A stretch of DNA of 64,000 nucleotides from Straminergon stramineum (lineage: Eukaryota; Streptophyta; Bryopsida; Hypnales; Calliergonaceae), in NCBI GenBank assembly GCA_963920665.1, contig OY987263.1:33158547-33222546 (forward strand), written 5' to 3'. This document shows, piece after piece, positions 53,389 to 64,000 of this stretch (positions are counted from its first letter, which is position 1; each line of letters starts with the position of its first letter). The notes under the pieces are model-generated. The model saw only the letters and a list, made by a program, of their open reading frames with translations. It was not told where the DNA came from and did not search any database. Position numbers and translations under genes: made by a program.

Positions 53389-55512
53389 TAACCCCTAAAT
53401 GCCTAAGGTCTTTTTGAGCTTCTTGGAGTTTGTTTAAAATTAAACAAAAAAACAAACAAGATTTCATAAGTTTTATTAAAAAAATTCAAATTGTAATGGT
53501 TTGAATTCCTCTCGAATATTTTGTGGGTTATGTGGGAAATGAAAACACAATAGTATCACTTACGGATTATAAGATTATAACGTTTAATCAGACAAGAGGG
53601 TGTTAAAATGATGAAAGTGATTTAAAGTTTTCCATCTTCTTTTTACATGTAGAGTTTTAAATTGAGGTCATGAAAATATACACAAGGTTAACCCCTCAGG
53701 GCCCAAGGGGAACAAAAGTGTCTGCACATAGTCTAGAAGTTCAACTTGAAGTGTTGTAATGTTTGCATCCGATGTATAAATTCAATAAAACTTGTAGGGA
53801 AATTTGCACTCTCTCTTCTATTTTTTGTGATAAAATCTTTAAATCAATCTCAAATATACTAATTTTTTGGAAGTCATTCAAAGTTGATGGGTTCAATTTG
53901 AGTTCACTAAACTACCTTTTGATGGCTGCAATTTTGGAGGCTTGTATCTCCTTCATCTAATGATTGTTTTAAAAAAAAAAAAAATTCTTGGATTATGTTC
54001 CACTGAGATTCTAGTTACTGTGGTAAATGTTTCATGCCAACCTAAGGTGTTTCGAATTTTTGGGAGCAATTCAAATTTCAAAATCTGGACATTTTTGGAT
54101 TTTGGTAAATGTAGGCGGCTTGTTTCTTCTTCATACAATGTCTATTTTCAACTAAAAATTTTGGAAAAGTTGCACATACTAGTCTAGTTTGTGTGGTTAA
54201 ATTTTCATATCAATCCAAGAAGTTATGAGTGATTGAGAATCAATTTAGTAGAAAGAGGTTCACACCTAGATGTGTTTTTGCAACTTTTCTTGATATTTTT
54301 TGACATTATGGTGAATTTCATTAAAATGGCACAAAATATGTTAGAAATTGCACAACATGCCATTAAAATGGTGGAATAATATTGCCATTTTAATGAAATT
54401 CACCATCATTTCAAAGACATTTTGCAAACACAATGAGTCAATTGAATGATATTTTCTTTCACCTATGTATTTGTATGTTGGTTTTGAATCACTTCATAGT
54501 TAAAATTTTTAATTTTCATTTAAGTAGGTTAAAGAATCGAATTTCACCTCCAAATTTGTTGCTAGGAAAATTTAAACATCCTTTTTTCAACACTCAAATA
54601 TTATAATCTTGCAATCTATGTAGTCAAATGACTCCAAGTTTGATTCTTATCATTGACAATAGGTACACTACTAGATTGTATGGTTGAGATTTCTTTAACT
54701 TAGTGACATTTTGAACTATAACACTTCAAAAGCAATGATGTTTTCAAACCCCAGAAGGCCATGGGCCTTGAGGGGTTAAAGGACATAGTGTGCATGTGCA
54801 TAGTTCCTTTACAACTTCTTCAAATCTATTATACAATATTTTTAATGAATTTTGAGTATGACCTCCCCTCTTCCCTCCCCCCCCCCTCCCCCTCAATCTA
54901 ATGTATTAATTTGAGGCTCATTTAAAAGAGACTCCAATTGAAAAATTTGGGCAATTCCTACAAAGTCAATTTTGAATGGATCTTTTTGAAATTTTGACAT
55001 AGGGTGTACACATGTACACCCTTGTCAAAAAGGTAATTGTTTTTTCTTGATCGTGTGACTATATCAAAAGTTTTGTCAACCCCCCACCCACCCCCCACCC
55101 CCCAAAATAAATAAATAATTGGGCAATTGAGCCAACTCTTGAAAAATCATCTTTCACTTTTGAAATTTTACAAGCAAGTAAGTAACATGATGGAGGATTC
55201 AGTTGTCAACAAAAAAATCTAAATGCAGTAAAAAAAACCTCACTGTAGAAGGAGTTAAAGTGTGATGACCCTTGGGCTCAATCCCCCCTCAAAAAAAAAT
55301 TCCTCTAACTTCAAACATTGTAATCTTGAAATCAATTTAGTCTAAATTATTAATTTTTTTTCCACTCATTCCTACAGTAATATATAGTAGTACACTTATG
55401 TACATGTCAAAACTTCAAAATAACCCTTTTTTCCATTATTTTTTCATAGCCCTAAAAAGTGATAGTTTTTGACGAATTTTGCCCGAAATGTACCCAAGTT
55501 CTTTAGGGGTTA
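53389..55512. mobile_element. 2.1-kb TIR element (TAACCCCTAAA ends), contains a nested copy
   Basis: The left end is TAACCCCTAAATGCCTAAGG. The right end in reverse complement is TTAACCCCTAAAGAACTTGG. Its first ~300 bp align with 39187-39480. It encloses the related 1.1-kb element at 53692-54779. No transposase frame is recognisable; the content is AT-rich with scattered poly-C/A runs. Confidence 0.55.
53692..54779. mobile_element. 1.1-kb nested TIR element (TTAACCCCTCARGGCCC ends)
   Basis: The left end TTAACCCCTCAGGGCCCAAG and the right end in reverse complement TTAACCCCTCAAGGCCCATG match at 17-18 of 20 positions. No ORF. It is nested in the larger element with closely related termini. Confidence 0.68.
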
Positions 55513-55909
55513 ATTTTGGAAAAAATGAATATTTAGAAATTAAAAAAATTGGTAAGATCTCATGTGATTGTGGAAGGATGTACAGTCAGTAACTCAGTAT
55601 GATAAAACTCTGAGCTCATGGGGAAACCGCGTAACATAAACACATTATAAACGAGCAATTGAACAGTGAGGGGTTCAGACTTTCAGTTCAAAATTTTAGA
55701 TGATGGCTGGTTGTTGCCAGGTTGGCCACCAGTGAACCAGGAATGTACATAAATAACTTCAGGTACTGTGCCCCGGGCATTGAATTTAGAGTCTGGGTTT
55801 ACAGTAAGTTTCTCATATTTAATCTAGTCACCTCTACATATTTTTCAATTTTCATTCAATGTTTCAAATTCTTAATGAATGGACTTATTACTACTGTAAG
55901 TTTCAGGTA
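55513..55909. other. No gene seen
   Basis: Short AT-rich spacer between two repeat nests. Confidence 0.4.
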
Positions 55910-55951
55910 GATGGTGGTAAAATGGACAGGGTTCTAAAATGGTTCACATGT

Positions 55952-56334
55952 TTTTTCCGCTGCCAGGCCACCTGTGGCACAGGACACTAAATCCTGCAAA
56001 CGAAGTGGGCCCTGCAGGGGCATTTTGTGTTTTACTCGGGGGTAAAAGTAAAACCTGCCCCCTATTTTGAGCCGTGCCTAGGGTATGTTCTAGACCAGTC
56101 CTAGCATATTTGGGGTCTCTGATTGCAAATATGAATTCGGAATTTGCAAAAAAATAATGTGCAAAAAATAAAAAATTCCTGCATTTTCCCCATGGTAAAT
56201 CTGGCCCCTATGGGACCCACTTTGTTTGCAAGATTTAGCATCCTCCACCTGTGGCTGGCAGGCCTTGTAAGCTTATTTTTATCTCTGTAATGAAATTATG
56301 TTTCATTTGTGTCAAAAAAATAAAAATAAGATGT
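55952..56334 (+). mobile_element. Truncated LINE tail, itself carrying a MITE
   Basis: Flanked by TTCACATGT at 55943-55951 and 56335-56343. It ends GTAATGAAATTATGTTTCAT, TTGTGTC and A-rich text, the standard LINE tail of this window. It is interrupted by the shared-core MITE member D. Confidence 0.8.
55987..56238 (-). repeat. Shared-core MITE, member D (inverted)
   Basis: The ends CTAAATCCTGCAAACGAAGT (then GGG) and CCCACTTTGTTTGCAAG (then ATTTAG) pair imperfectly over about 23 bp. In reverse orientation the interior reads CATGGGGAAAATGCAGGAA, GAATTCATATTTGCAATCAG, AGACCCC, CAAAATAGGGGGC, as in members A-C. Confidence 0.75.
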
Positions 56335-56429
56335 TTCACATGTGCAGATGGTGATCCTTTTAGGATATGAATGATCACCATCTGCAAATGTAAATCATTT
56401 TAGAAACTTGTCTGTTTTACCATCATGTA

Positions 56430-59400
56430 CCTTAGTTCCTTCATTGGATAAACATATATGGAGCAGGACTAACATCCCAAGAACCCCTCACCACTATCTA
56501 ACATTATAAAAAGAAATTAGATCACTTGTATTCATACAAAATTTATTTTTGTTTTAGGTACGAATGATAATTTGTTTGATATGTAAGAGCATGCCACGCA
56601 GCCTACCACATAAGCTTAGTCCCTCCAAATGAAAAAGTTGTGTTAGGTTTAGAAGAAATATTGTCCCCTATATTCAACACACTATTGGAGCAACCTTCCA
56701 AATTGAAGTGCCTTGTCTCCCCTATTGAGCTTCTCTTTCAAGAATTTGCTAAACTCTTGAGATCTTAAATAAATCTAATTGTACACTAACTTTTTATGAT
56801 GATTCTTCTTGTTCTTGTTAACCAAGCACAAAACCTTGACTAGAATGAAGGCACTCAAAGACTTTAGTTGACATGTTGTGGAAGAAGGCCTTTAACGGTT
56901 TAACCATTGGGGATTTTTTTATACTTATCATCAAATTTCATTTTCAAGCCCTCAAATTCTAGATCACATGGCTGATTTTCTCAAGATTGCAGGGCATGCT
57001 TAAAAAGGGAGATTTTCTACTAGAAATTGAACCCCACAATTATTTTGTAGGGGGACTCATTGTAGATTCTTCAATGTCTTCAAAATTAAACTTCATTTGG
57101 TTTGATGATATTGTACTCTTTTCAAAGGTTGTAGAAGAAAAGTTAAGCAAATTTGTTAAAACCACTGATGTTCTCATCTTTGAACTTGTGATGTTCAAAT
57201 CTTCAATGAGTTTGTAGAAAGAAGGTTGGGAAGAAACCCAATTGTGACTCCTTCTAATGTCAATGTTGGCAAAAAAACTCCCAAACTAGCCATGTATTGA
57301 TTAACCTTGAAGCGCCAAAACCTATTGATTGTGTAGTCAAATATCAAAGTCATCCACTCGAGATACTTTATTTTTAATAAAAATAAATTTAAGAGACTAC
57401 GTCACATGTCTTCTACAAGCTATACAAATTTTAGATAATTTTTGTGAAAGATGGAATTTATTAAAAAGTTTAGAAGAAAAAGAAAATAAATTTTTTCTTA
57501 TCAATTACAAAATATGCTAAAAAAAATTAAAAGTTTCACTATCGATGTACATTATAATGTAAACTATTTTTTCAAATCATTCTATAATTAGAAATTTAAG
57601 AACCTATGGTAATAGGTTCAAAGTTCAAATGGCTATAAAATGTAGAATTGTAGGAATTTTTTAGGAATTTCAAATTAGACATAATAAGATTCACATCAAT
57701 CATTAGTTGGCCTCAACTTTAGAAAGATCATTTTAAAGGCTAGAATTCAGATCAAGAGCAAAGAACATAGGCATTGTCAAATACACTAGAAAGTCATCTT
57801 TTGTGATATGTGGATTCAACATCTTCTTCTTTATAAATTTTGTAGTTCATCGATGAAGAGCTTTCTACCACTAAAAGATACACACATACATTCAAAGAAT
57901 TCTCTTAATAATGGATGAAAATCATCCTTTTTTAAACGAGATCAAGGCATGTTTGACCATACCTTAGTCACTTTGTAGCTGCATCAATGTTTCAAGGGTA
58001 TCATTGGAAGGAGGCTAACTAAAGGCCCAAAAGTGGTCGATGGATGACTTTCAAAAGTATTATAGAAGTGTGAAGAATACGCCTAGTATATAGAATAGTG
58101 AAATTATGTTGCCTTATATGGTTTCTATTATGTGAGCCTTGAATCATGAGCATGTGAGCATAGGAGTCTATAGACCTATGTTATAGGTGTCTATATTAAA
58201 GAAATCTTCTAAGATTAGAGTGTACCTATTTTAAAAATACCTATATTTTAGGTGTTTATACTATAAGCACCTTCAATGGTTGTTGAATATCTCTTTATCA
58301 TATGCTCAAAGCTCATAGGCTTGCATTTCCATGCTTATATGCTAGTATCGTTAGATTGCTTTATTCGTAAAAAGTTCCTTTATAAGCCATCAAAGGCAAT
58401 ATATATATTTTTATGAATACTTCCATTTGAACATGTGGAGGTTCTTTCTAGTAAGTCAAAAATTATCAAATTCCAAACGAATAGGTGCATTCATTTTTCC
58501 ACTTTTGGAAAAGTCATTCATTGAACATTTTTAGTAATTCATGCCATTTTGGGGTTGTTTTCTAATAGAAGGGGCTAGCTATCAAATTTGAGGTTTTTTT
58601 ATTGTATATAGAGACATTCTAAAATAAATGAAGAATATCTTGAAATTTATTGTGATTTTAGAATAAGCAAGCACAAGATTTAGAAATTAGTTCAATTTCA
58701 AACCAAATTTGAATAAATCAATTCTATTAGACCAATTGCACAAGATTATAGTGTGTAAAGTTGCAAACTTCAAGAGGCAATTCATAATTTTGTATGGGCA
58801 ATTTGTGGTTATTTATTTGTAATTTCCAAAATTTTACATTGAAGATGTATAAGGAAAAATATCCTTAGAAATTAGAGTTTTGTGTAAGACCTAAAGCAAA
58901 AACTAAAACTTAAATATTATAACATTCAGTAGTCTTTACGCCCACTACCTTTCCTTCATGTACCTTGCTCATCACATCAAGCCTCCATCTATGGCCACTT
59001 AACTACTAATGAAGTATTGTTGGGTGTAAAATGTTTATTCTACACTAGCTATTGTAGAACCAAGGCAATGACAGTGTGTGCTATTGAATGTTGTGGCTCA
59101 AATGCTTTCTGGAAAGATTTCAGAAGCACATTTACCTTAAAGGGATTACATTTGAACTACTTTTGTTTTAAGGCCCATTCCCACATAGCCTAATTTCCCA
59201 TTGCTATAAGAGTTAAGCATAGTGATAGATATCTCACATTCATACATACGCTCCTCAATATCTACATAGGGAATTTCATTGAAATGACATATTCTAGAAG
59301 CCATTTTTAAACCATGTGGTCTACGAAGTAAACTGTAAAAGTGCCATCTAAGACAATATAGATTTTAGACTATAGAGCATAAACCATAAAAGTGCCAAAG

Positions 59401-61439
59401 TTATAGAATGACACCATTTTAACAAAATCCCCATCTACCAAACCTATTTGGCGTCCCTGATAGAAGCACTGGTAATGTTATTCTTTTCAAATTCCTACTA
59501 AAAACCAAGAGATAATTTTGTAAATTAGACTCTTTCGAAAATGTAGATTTTCATTCTATAAAATTGATAATATATATTCTAGCACATTAGGTGTCACTAA
59601 GTGAGAGCATTCGTTAATATTTGCACAAATCTCGATTGGCAGCAATTTCATCAACATATCCAAGTTGCATTGTTGCAGCAACGCAAGCACTTCATCTGAT
59701 GTTGATGTAACTTACACATTTTGTCCCCAAGCAAGCACTTCATACAAGAACCCACTTTGCAGATCAAGCTTGGAGTTTTCAAGCTCACACAATCTTGCCT
59801 TGCAAATTAGTAATCTTAAATTGAAGATTACATTTGTACTAACTTATTCCTTTTGTTGTAGGCACCTAAGTTAACACTCAAATTCAGTTTCAAGTTGCCA
59901 CACCCTGTCCAACAGGAGGATCAATTGAAGAATATACTGTACTGTACATTATTTCCAATGTTCATCTAGAACACTCAACCAATCACACTGCATAACTTAC
60001 AAGTGTTTTTATTTTTTATTTTTTTATGAAGCAGATTCATTGTCTTCTTTTTTTTAGTGTTCATGGGTTGATTCAATCATACAGGACTCTTCGTCCATGC
60101 CAATAATAATGCATCCAAAGCAAAACAATCTGCTTTGCAATTCCCATCTGCTTGCACATTTGCTCAATCACACCATTTTTTCTCTGGAAGACTGACTTGG
60201 TGGCCTTCAATCACTGAGGAAATCTGAAGGTCATTCACCCACTTATGATTGCCTATGATTGAAGTGGGAAATGTGGAGCTTATATTATTATAATGAAAGC
60301 AGTTGGAGAATCTCATGCAGCAACTTCACATTTGAATGTACTTACTAGCAACTTCATATTTTTCACTTGCCCTGCCACCAATGCAATGAATGATTGATGG
60401 AATGCACACACAGCATAATGAACATTCTTGACATCAGCTTAGTTACCTTCGAATGCTTTTTGCTAATTTCATGAATACTACAGTAGTGTGCCCTGTGCTG
60501 TTGCCACAGTCAAAATAAAAGTAAAAGTATTTAAAAAAAAAATTTTGTTCATAAAAAATTTGAAATTCAATAACTTTCACATTGTAGATTCAAATGTCAC
60601 GAAACAAAGCCCATGCACCCGTCCTTGCCAAGGTCTTTCTGACCATACCAAGCACATGGATGGGGGACACATGATTTGGGAGATCTCAATGTAACAAACA
60701 AAACAAACAACCTAACTTAAGGTATGGATGCTTTTTAGTATTGAGTCATTATTTTTTGTGTTGCAGAATATTAGAACAATAATTTGGATTCTACCAATTC
60801 TAGGGTATCATCACATCATTAGTTAGAGTGTCTCCATTGTTTCTCTATAGCTTGGCCCACGCTTTGATTTGTCCTCCATCGCGAACTTGTGGCATTATCC
60901 AATTTCCAGAGTGGGTTCCACAAAAACCATATTGCATAGAAAATTGTGTTGTGTCCGGGCATTTGCACTTGGAGCTTGGATAGTGAGAAGCATCATCTTG
61001 CTGTCACTTTGTTTTGGTGTTATAGAGTCCAAATTTGGAAGAGTGGTTGGTGAATAGTGGCTCTGGAACTTTGGAAAATCAACATTAAAAAGGAAATTTT
61101 GAGATTCTCTTAGTGTGCATTTTTGGACAATATATGAATAAACTATGAATTAATCAAGTGTGGAAAAGAGGTCCACCCAAAACCAACCCTAAGCTTTGAG
61201 GTTCAAAGGACTTACATTTTAAGCAAGAATCTAAATGGGGAAATTTGTGCAAATTGATCACAAAATGCTTAAATTATTGGACCAATAGGTGCATTCTTTG
61301 TTTCTATAGTGAACAATTAAGTCAACTAGTGGTCATTTTTCAACTTTGACATTGTTTAACCTTGGATGGCTTCAACAACCAATTTTTGGACAACAAGCAA
61401 ATTGAAACTCATTTTTCTTTCTCATTATTGCTTGAATGA
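56430..61439. other. 5-kb AT-rich stretch without a recognisable gene
   Basis: Frames are short and lack domains. Small self-complementary patches occur (for example around 58185-58270, with repeats of ACCTATATTTTAGGTGT and TATA-rich text). It may be old transposon DNA. Confidence 0.45.
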
Positions 61440-61830
61440 AAGTCATCCTAATGTGTGGAGATACTTTATCAAGTTGTCCTATCTAATGGTTGCATTTGGT
61501 GTTACAAGAGCATATTATTTTTCTAAAATTACAAATTAATGTGCAAGTATGTCAAGTGGTTGACAAAGTCAAAATTGCATTGACTTTAGTTCAAAATTGG
61601 ATTTGCAAAAATGAGGTCATAGATTTAAAAAACATAAAAATTTCAAAAAATCTCCATGTTAAGATAACCTCATTTTAAATCCATTCCAACAAATTTTACT
61701 CAAAAAAATGATAATATTTTGCTTGTATTCAAATTGAGAAGGAATTTTGAAATTTTCCTTTCGAAATTTGTAAAAAAATATTGGCAATAGAATTGGTGAA
61801 TCTAACCATATGGGTGGAATTTTCAACTCT
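61440..61830. repeat. Inverted copy of the repeat at 7757-8155
   Basis: See 7757-8155. The two lie 53 kb apart in opposite orientation, with many indels. Confidence 0.65.
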
Positions 61831-61959
61831 CAATCTACAACTTTTACTTGTATATGAATTCCAAAATATTCTTCCAAATAGTACTTTATAATGTTTTTTC
61901 TCAAATTGTCAATTCTGGAGCAATGTTCGGGAAACTTTTTGAATTTCCCTGGCTATTTT

Positions 61960-62150
61960 CCTCCAATTCCTACAGTCAACCGGTTATTGAAGTTCCCATC
62001 CCGGTTATTTTCTCTATTTTCTACTAGAAATAGAAATTTTCTAGATTTTTCCACCAGTTTTTTGCCGATGATTTCAAATTGCAACCGGATATTTTCCCTA
62101 ATCCACCGGCTAACTTTGAACTAATCGCCGGTTATTCCCATTCATTGTTC
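61960..62150. repeat. CCGG-rich repeat also found at 18796-18860
   Basis: AAATTGCAACCGGATATTTT, then TTGAACTAATCGCCGGTTAT, resembles AAATTGCAACCGGGTTTTTT, then ATGAACTAACCGGCGGTT, at 18796-18855. Further CAACCGGTTATT words lie at 61977. It is an unclassified dispersed element. Confidence 0.5.
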
Positions 62151-62309
62151 TGGAGAACACTCTACACGCTTTTAGGGATGAAGGGTTAAGAGGCTAACAA
62201 TGCCAGCTGGCATGGAGATCATGCCAATCCTGTCGTGCCCAATCATGTGGTGATCGCCCTTTTGTCGGTCCACCGACTGGCTCCCCTGCTTGAGACGATT
62301 CTTCCTTTT

Positions 62310-63115
62310 GGGTTTTCAGCCTCTCCGGAAATTTCCTCTCCCTCTGTAAGCTAGCGGCAGATTTTCGGTTTTGGGTTGATTGCTGAACACTTCACAATTG
62401 AGGCCTTGCCTCTTTGTACTGCTCCCGCTTGCTGCAATCTTGAACCTAAACCCTAAATTCTTGAATTGAAGTGGGAATGAAGTGTCATGACCATGAGGCA
62501 ACGAATCTTGAGCAGGTGTGTTGCTGTGCAATCCTTATAAACCTAATATTAGATTTTCAAGTTCCTCTGTCGAGCTTTATGGAAATTTTAATTTGCGCTT
62601 GGTCCAAGTATGAAGTAGGAACGCAATTGCAAGTGGGGTCTGAATTTCATGTGATTTTGATTCGCCTTCGGTCCCGTTCTTTGTATCCTGCCTGTTTGTA
62701 GTGTCCCCGCTTGCTCTCTCAAACCCTAAACCCCTAATCCTGATCACCCCAATCTTTGATTTAAGTGCTTCTAGAGAGCTGTAGCTCATACGTGGAGAGT
62801 TATAATATTCACTTGATCCAATTATGAAGTATGAGCACTATGGCTTTTCTGTCGAGCATCTGGGGTCTGAATTCTAAATGCTTTTGATTCGCCTCCGGTT
62901 TCGTGATATTTATCCTTCACATCAAGTTGGTGGCAGGGTTTCTGTCTCCTTTGACATAAAGCTTGTATGCGTTGACCATGAATGGGCAGATTTTTCCTTT
63001 TCCGGTTGGTTGCCTAACACGTCAAAGTCAACCCTTTTGTAGTATTCCCGATTCCCCGCATACCCTGTTTCAAACCTTGAGCCTTAAACCCTAAATCTTG
63101 AACCCGGCGTTCAAG
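62310..63115 (+). promoter_or_regulatory. Upstream region of the Josephin gene with repeated telo-box blocks
   Basis: Telo-box-like AAACCCTAAA occurs at about 62453, 62722 and 63087. Each is preceded by related text (TTTGTAnTnnTCCCGnTT). Two ~90-bp blocks also repeat: 62600-62690 (CTTGGTCCAAGTATGAAGTA, GGGGTCTGAATTTCATGTG, GATTCGCCTTCGGT) and 62813-62905 (CTTGATCCAATTATGAAGTA, GGGGTCTGAATTCTAAATG, GATTCGCCTCCGGT). This is probably the promoter or leader DNA of the downstream gene, duplicated in place. Confidence 0.5.
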
Positions 63116-63870
63116 AGCCTTCTCATATTCTGATTATGGTATTCGTAATATGTTGGATATCTGTTCAGGATATGGATGTTCAGCTAGTGTATTATTTATA
63201 TCCCGGAGGAGGAAACTAGCATATTATAAGCTTTCTTCCTCGAGTCTTGATGCTTTGAATGTCCCACAGGTGAAGAATGCCTGATCTTGGCTTCCGGGTG
63301 CCCTTTGAAGACCTTCATATGCCACAAACCCTACGAAGTGAAGTTGTAGAGTTTGTGACAAGGCTGGATCGGCCATGCAGACCCTCCCGCTAGGGGTCTA
63401 GTATTTTCTTACGAGAGAGGTCCCCTAGAGTTTGGTCTCGTTGACGTTTCGTTGATATAAATACATTAGTGTCCTCTATACTTTGAATACGATTTTGTTG
63501 CTTTTGATACCCTATAGAACTCGTCTGTACAGCAGGTCCTCAACACTACTACAGTCAATTCAATTTATTTCAAGTAGTGCAAGATGCTCTATTTGTTCTA
63601 TATTGCAATTTTCTACTAGTTCCAATAACAATAAAATGATTTCTAGTAAAATGCAATATGAAACAATTACCGGTAGTGTCATACCCTAATTGAATTAACT
63701 TGAGTAACCCTGTCCTTGGACTTTCTAGATGTAGAGCTGATCAACGGTGTTGGTACTGAACATCTGTCGTTGCTGCAGATTGCTGGAGTATGTCAATCCA
63801 GATGTTTGACGAGAAACTGAAACTAATAACCACATCTAAATCTTCTTGAAATCTGGGATAGAGCTCAAGT

Positions 63871-63966
63871 ATGGCAGTAGATGCAGAAGGAGGTACTGCA
63901 AACTTATTCCATGAGAGGCAGCACTTTCAGTTCTGCTTGCTGCACTGCCTCAATAATCTTCTTCAG
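63871..63966 (+). CDS. Josephin-domain deubiquitinase, first coding exon (gene runs off the window)
   Basis: The ATG at 63871 opens 32 codons, MAVDAEGGTANLFHERQHFQ then FCLLHCLNNLLQ, ending exactly at a donor (CTTCAG/GTCTGT). HERQxxQxCLLHxLNNLxQ is the start of the Josephin domain of plant Josephin-like (JOSD/MJD family) cysteine proteases, which cleave ubiquitin chains. The Cys of FCLLH is the expected nucleophile and the following residues form the first helix. The catalytic His and Asn/Asp would lie in downstream exons outside the window. The short N-terminal lead is normal for the family. No in-frame upstream ATG is needed. The gene is partial only because the window ends. Confidence 0.82.
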
Positions 63967-64000
63967 GTCTGTCACCCTTCTTTTGCTCTCTCTGATTCTT

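Larger units (their letters stand above)
55910..56429. repeat. Palindromic MITE, copy 2, split by an insertion
   Basis: The outer ends GTAGATGGTGGTAAAATGGA and TCTGTTTTACCATCATGTAC pair. The inner part TGCAGATGGTGATCCTTTTA, then GGATATGAATGATCACCATC, matches the palindrome at 47173-47251. The left arm is cut at TTCACATGT by the LINE insertion at 55952-56334. Confidence 0.75.

Overview
The window is nuclear DNA of a green plant. Supporting signs are GT-AG introns, telo-box promoter motifs (AAACCCTAA type), plant-type soluble pyrophosphatase and exosome genes, fragments of an ISE2-like chloroplast DExH helicase, and 5'-truncated LINEs, MITEs and a solo LTR. It is AT-rich and gene-poor. I cannot fix the species from the sequence; nothing is bacterial, viral or organellar. 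I saw no rRNA, tRNA or CRISPR.

Layout. 0-9 kb: repeats, a foldback element, a 43-bp tandem repeat and a decayed hAT (ZNF862/DUF4371-like) transposase on the minus strand. 9.8-11.2 kb: first member of a four-member family of unknown two-exon genes. 11.3-14.8 kb: a LINE insertion with a perfect target duplication, nested MITEs and a TIR element. 14.9-17.9 kb: a mosaic of host exon fragments (alpha-carbonic anhydrase, ISE2-like helicase, Hsp70), all on the minus strand. 19.3-20.3 kb: family copy 2, broken by a frameshift and stop. 20.5-28.3 kb: repeats, including a second LINE with target duplication, a complete solo LTR and a hAT fragment. 28.5-37.4 kb: two tandem ~5-kb units, each carrying an intact family member (copies 3 and 4). 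38-39.7 kb: repeats. 39.9-40.8 kb: an intronless MTR3/RRP41-like exosome subunit gene. 43.7-46.8 kb: a six-exon soluble inorganic pyrophosphatase gene on the minus strand with a repeat-derived N-terminus. 47-62 kb: foldbacks, paired MITEs, LINE tails and nested TIR elements, with no confident gene. 63.87 kb to the window end: first coding exon of a Josephin-domain deubiquitinase.

How the genes relate. The three recognisable genes (RNA exosome subunit, pyrophosphatase, Josephin protease) are separate housekeeping functions with no operon-like link. The interesting biology lies in the unknown tandem family. Copies 3 and 4 are identical across exon 1, the intron and most of exon 2, yet differ at six clustered sites that are all amino-acid changing. 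The 15-18 kb shuffled exon block and a MITE family with one shared core but different inverted termini are the other two items most worth following up.
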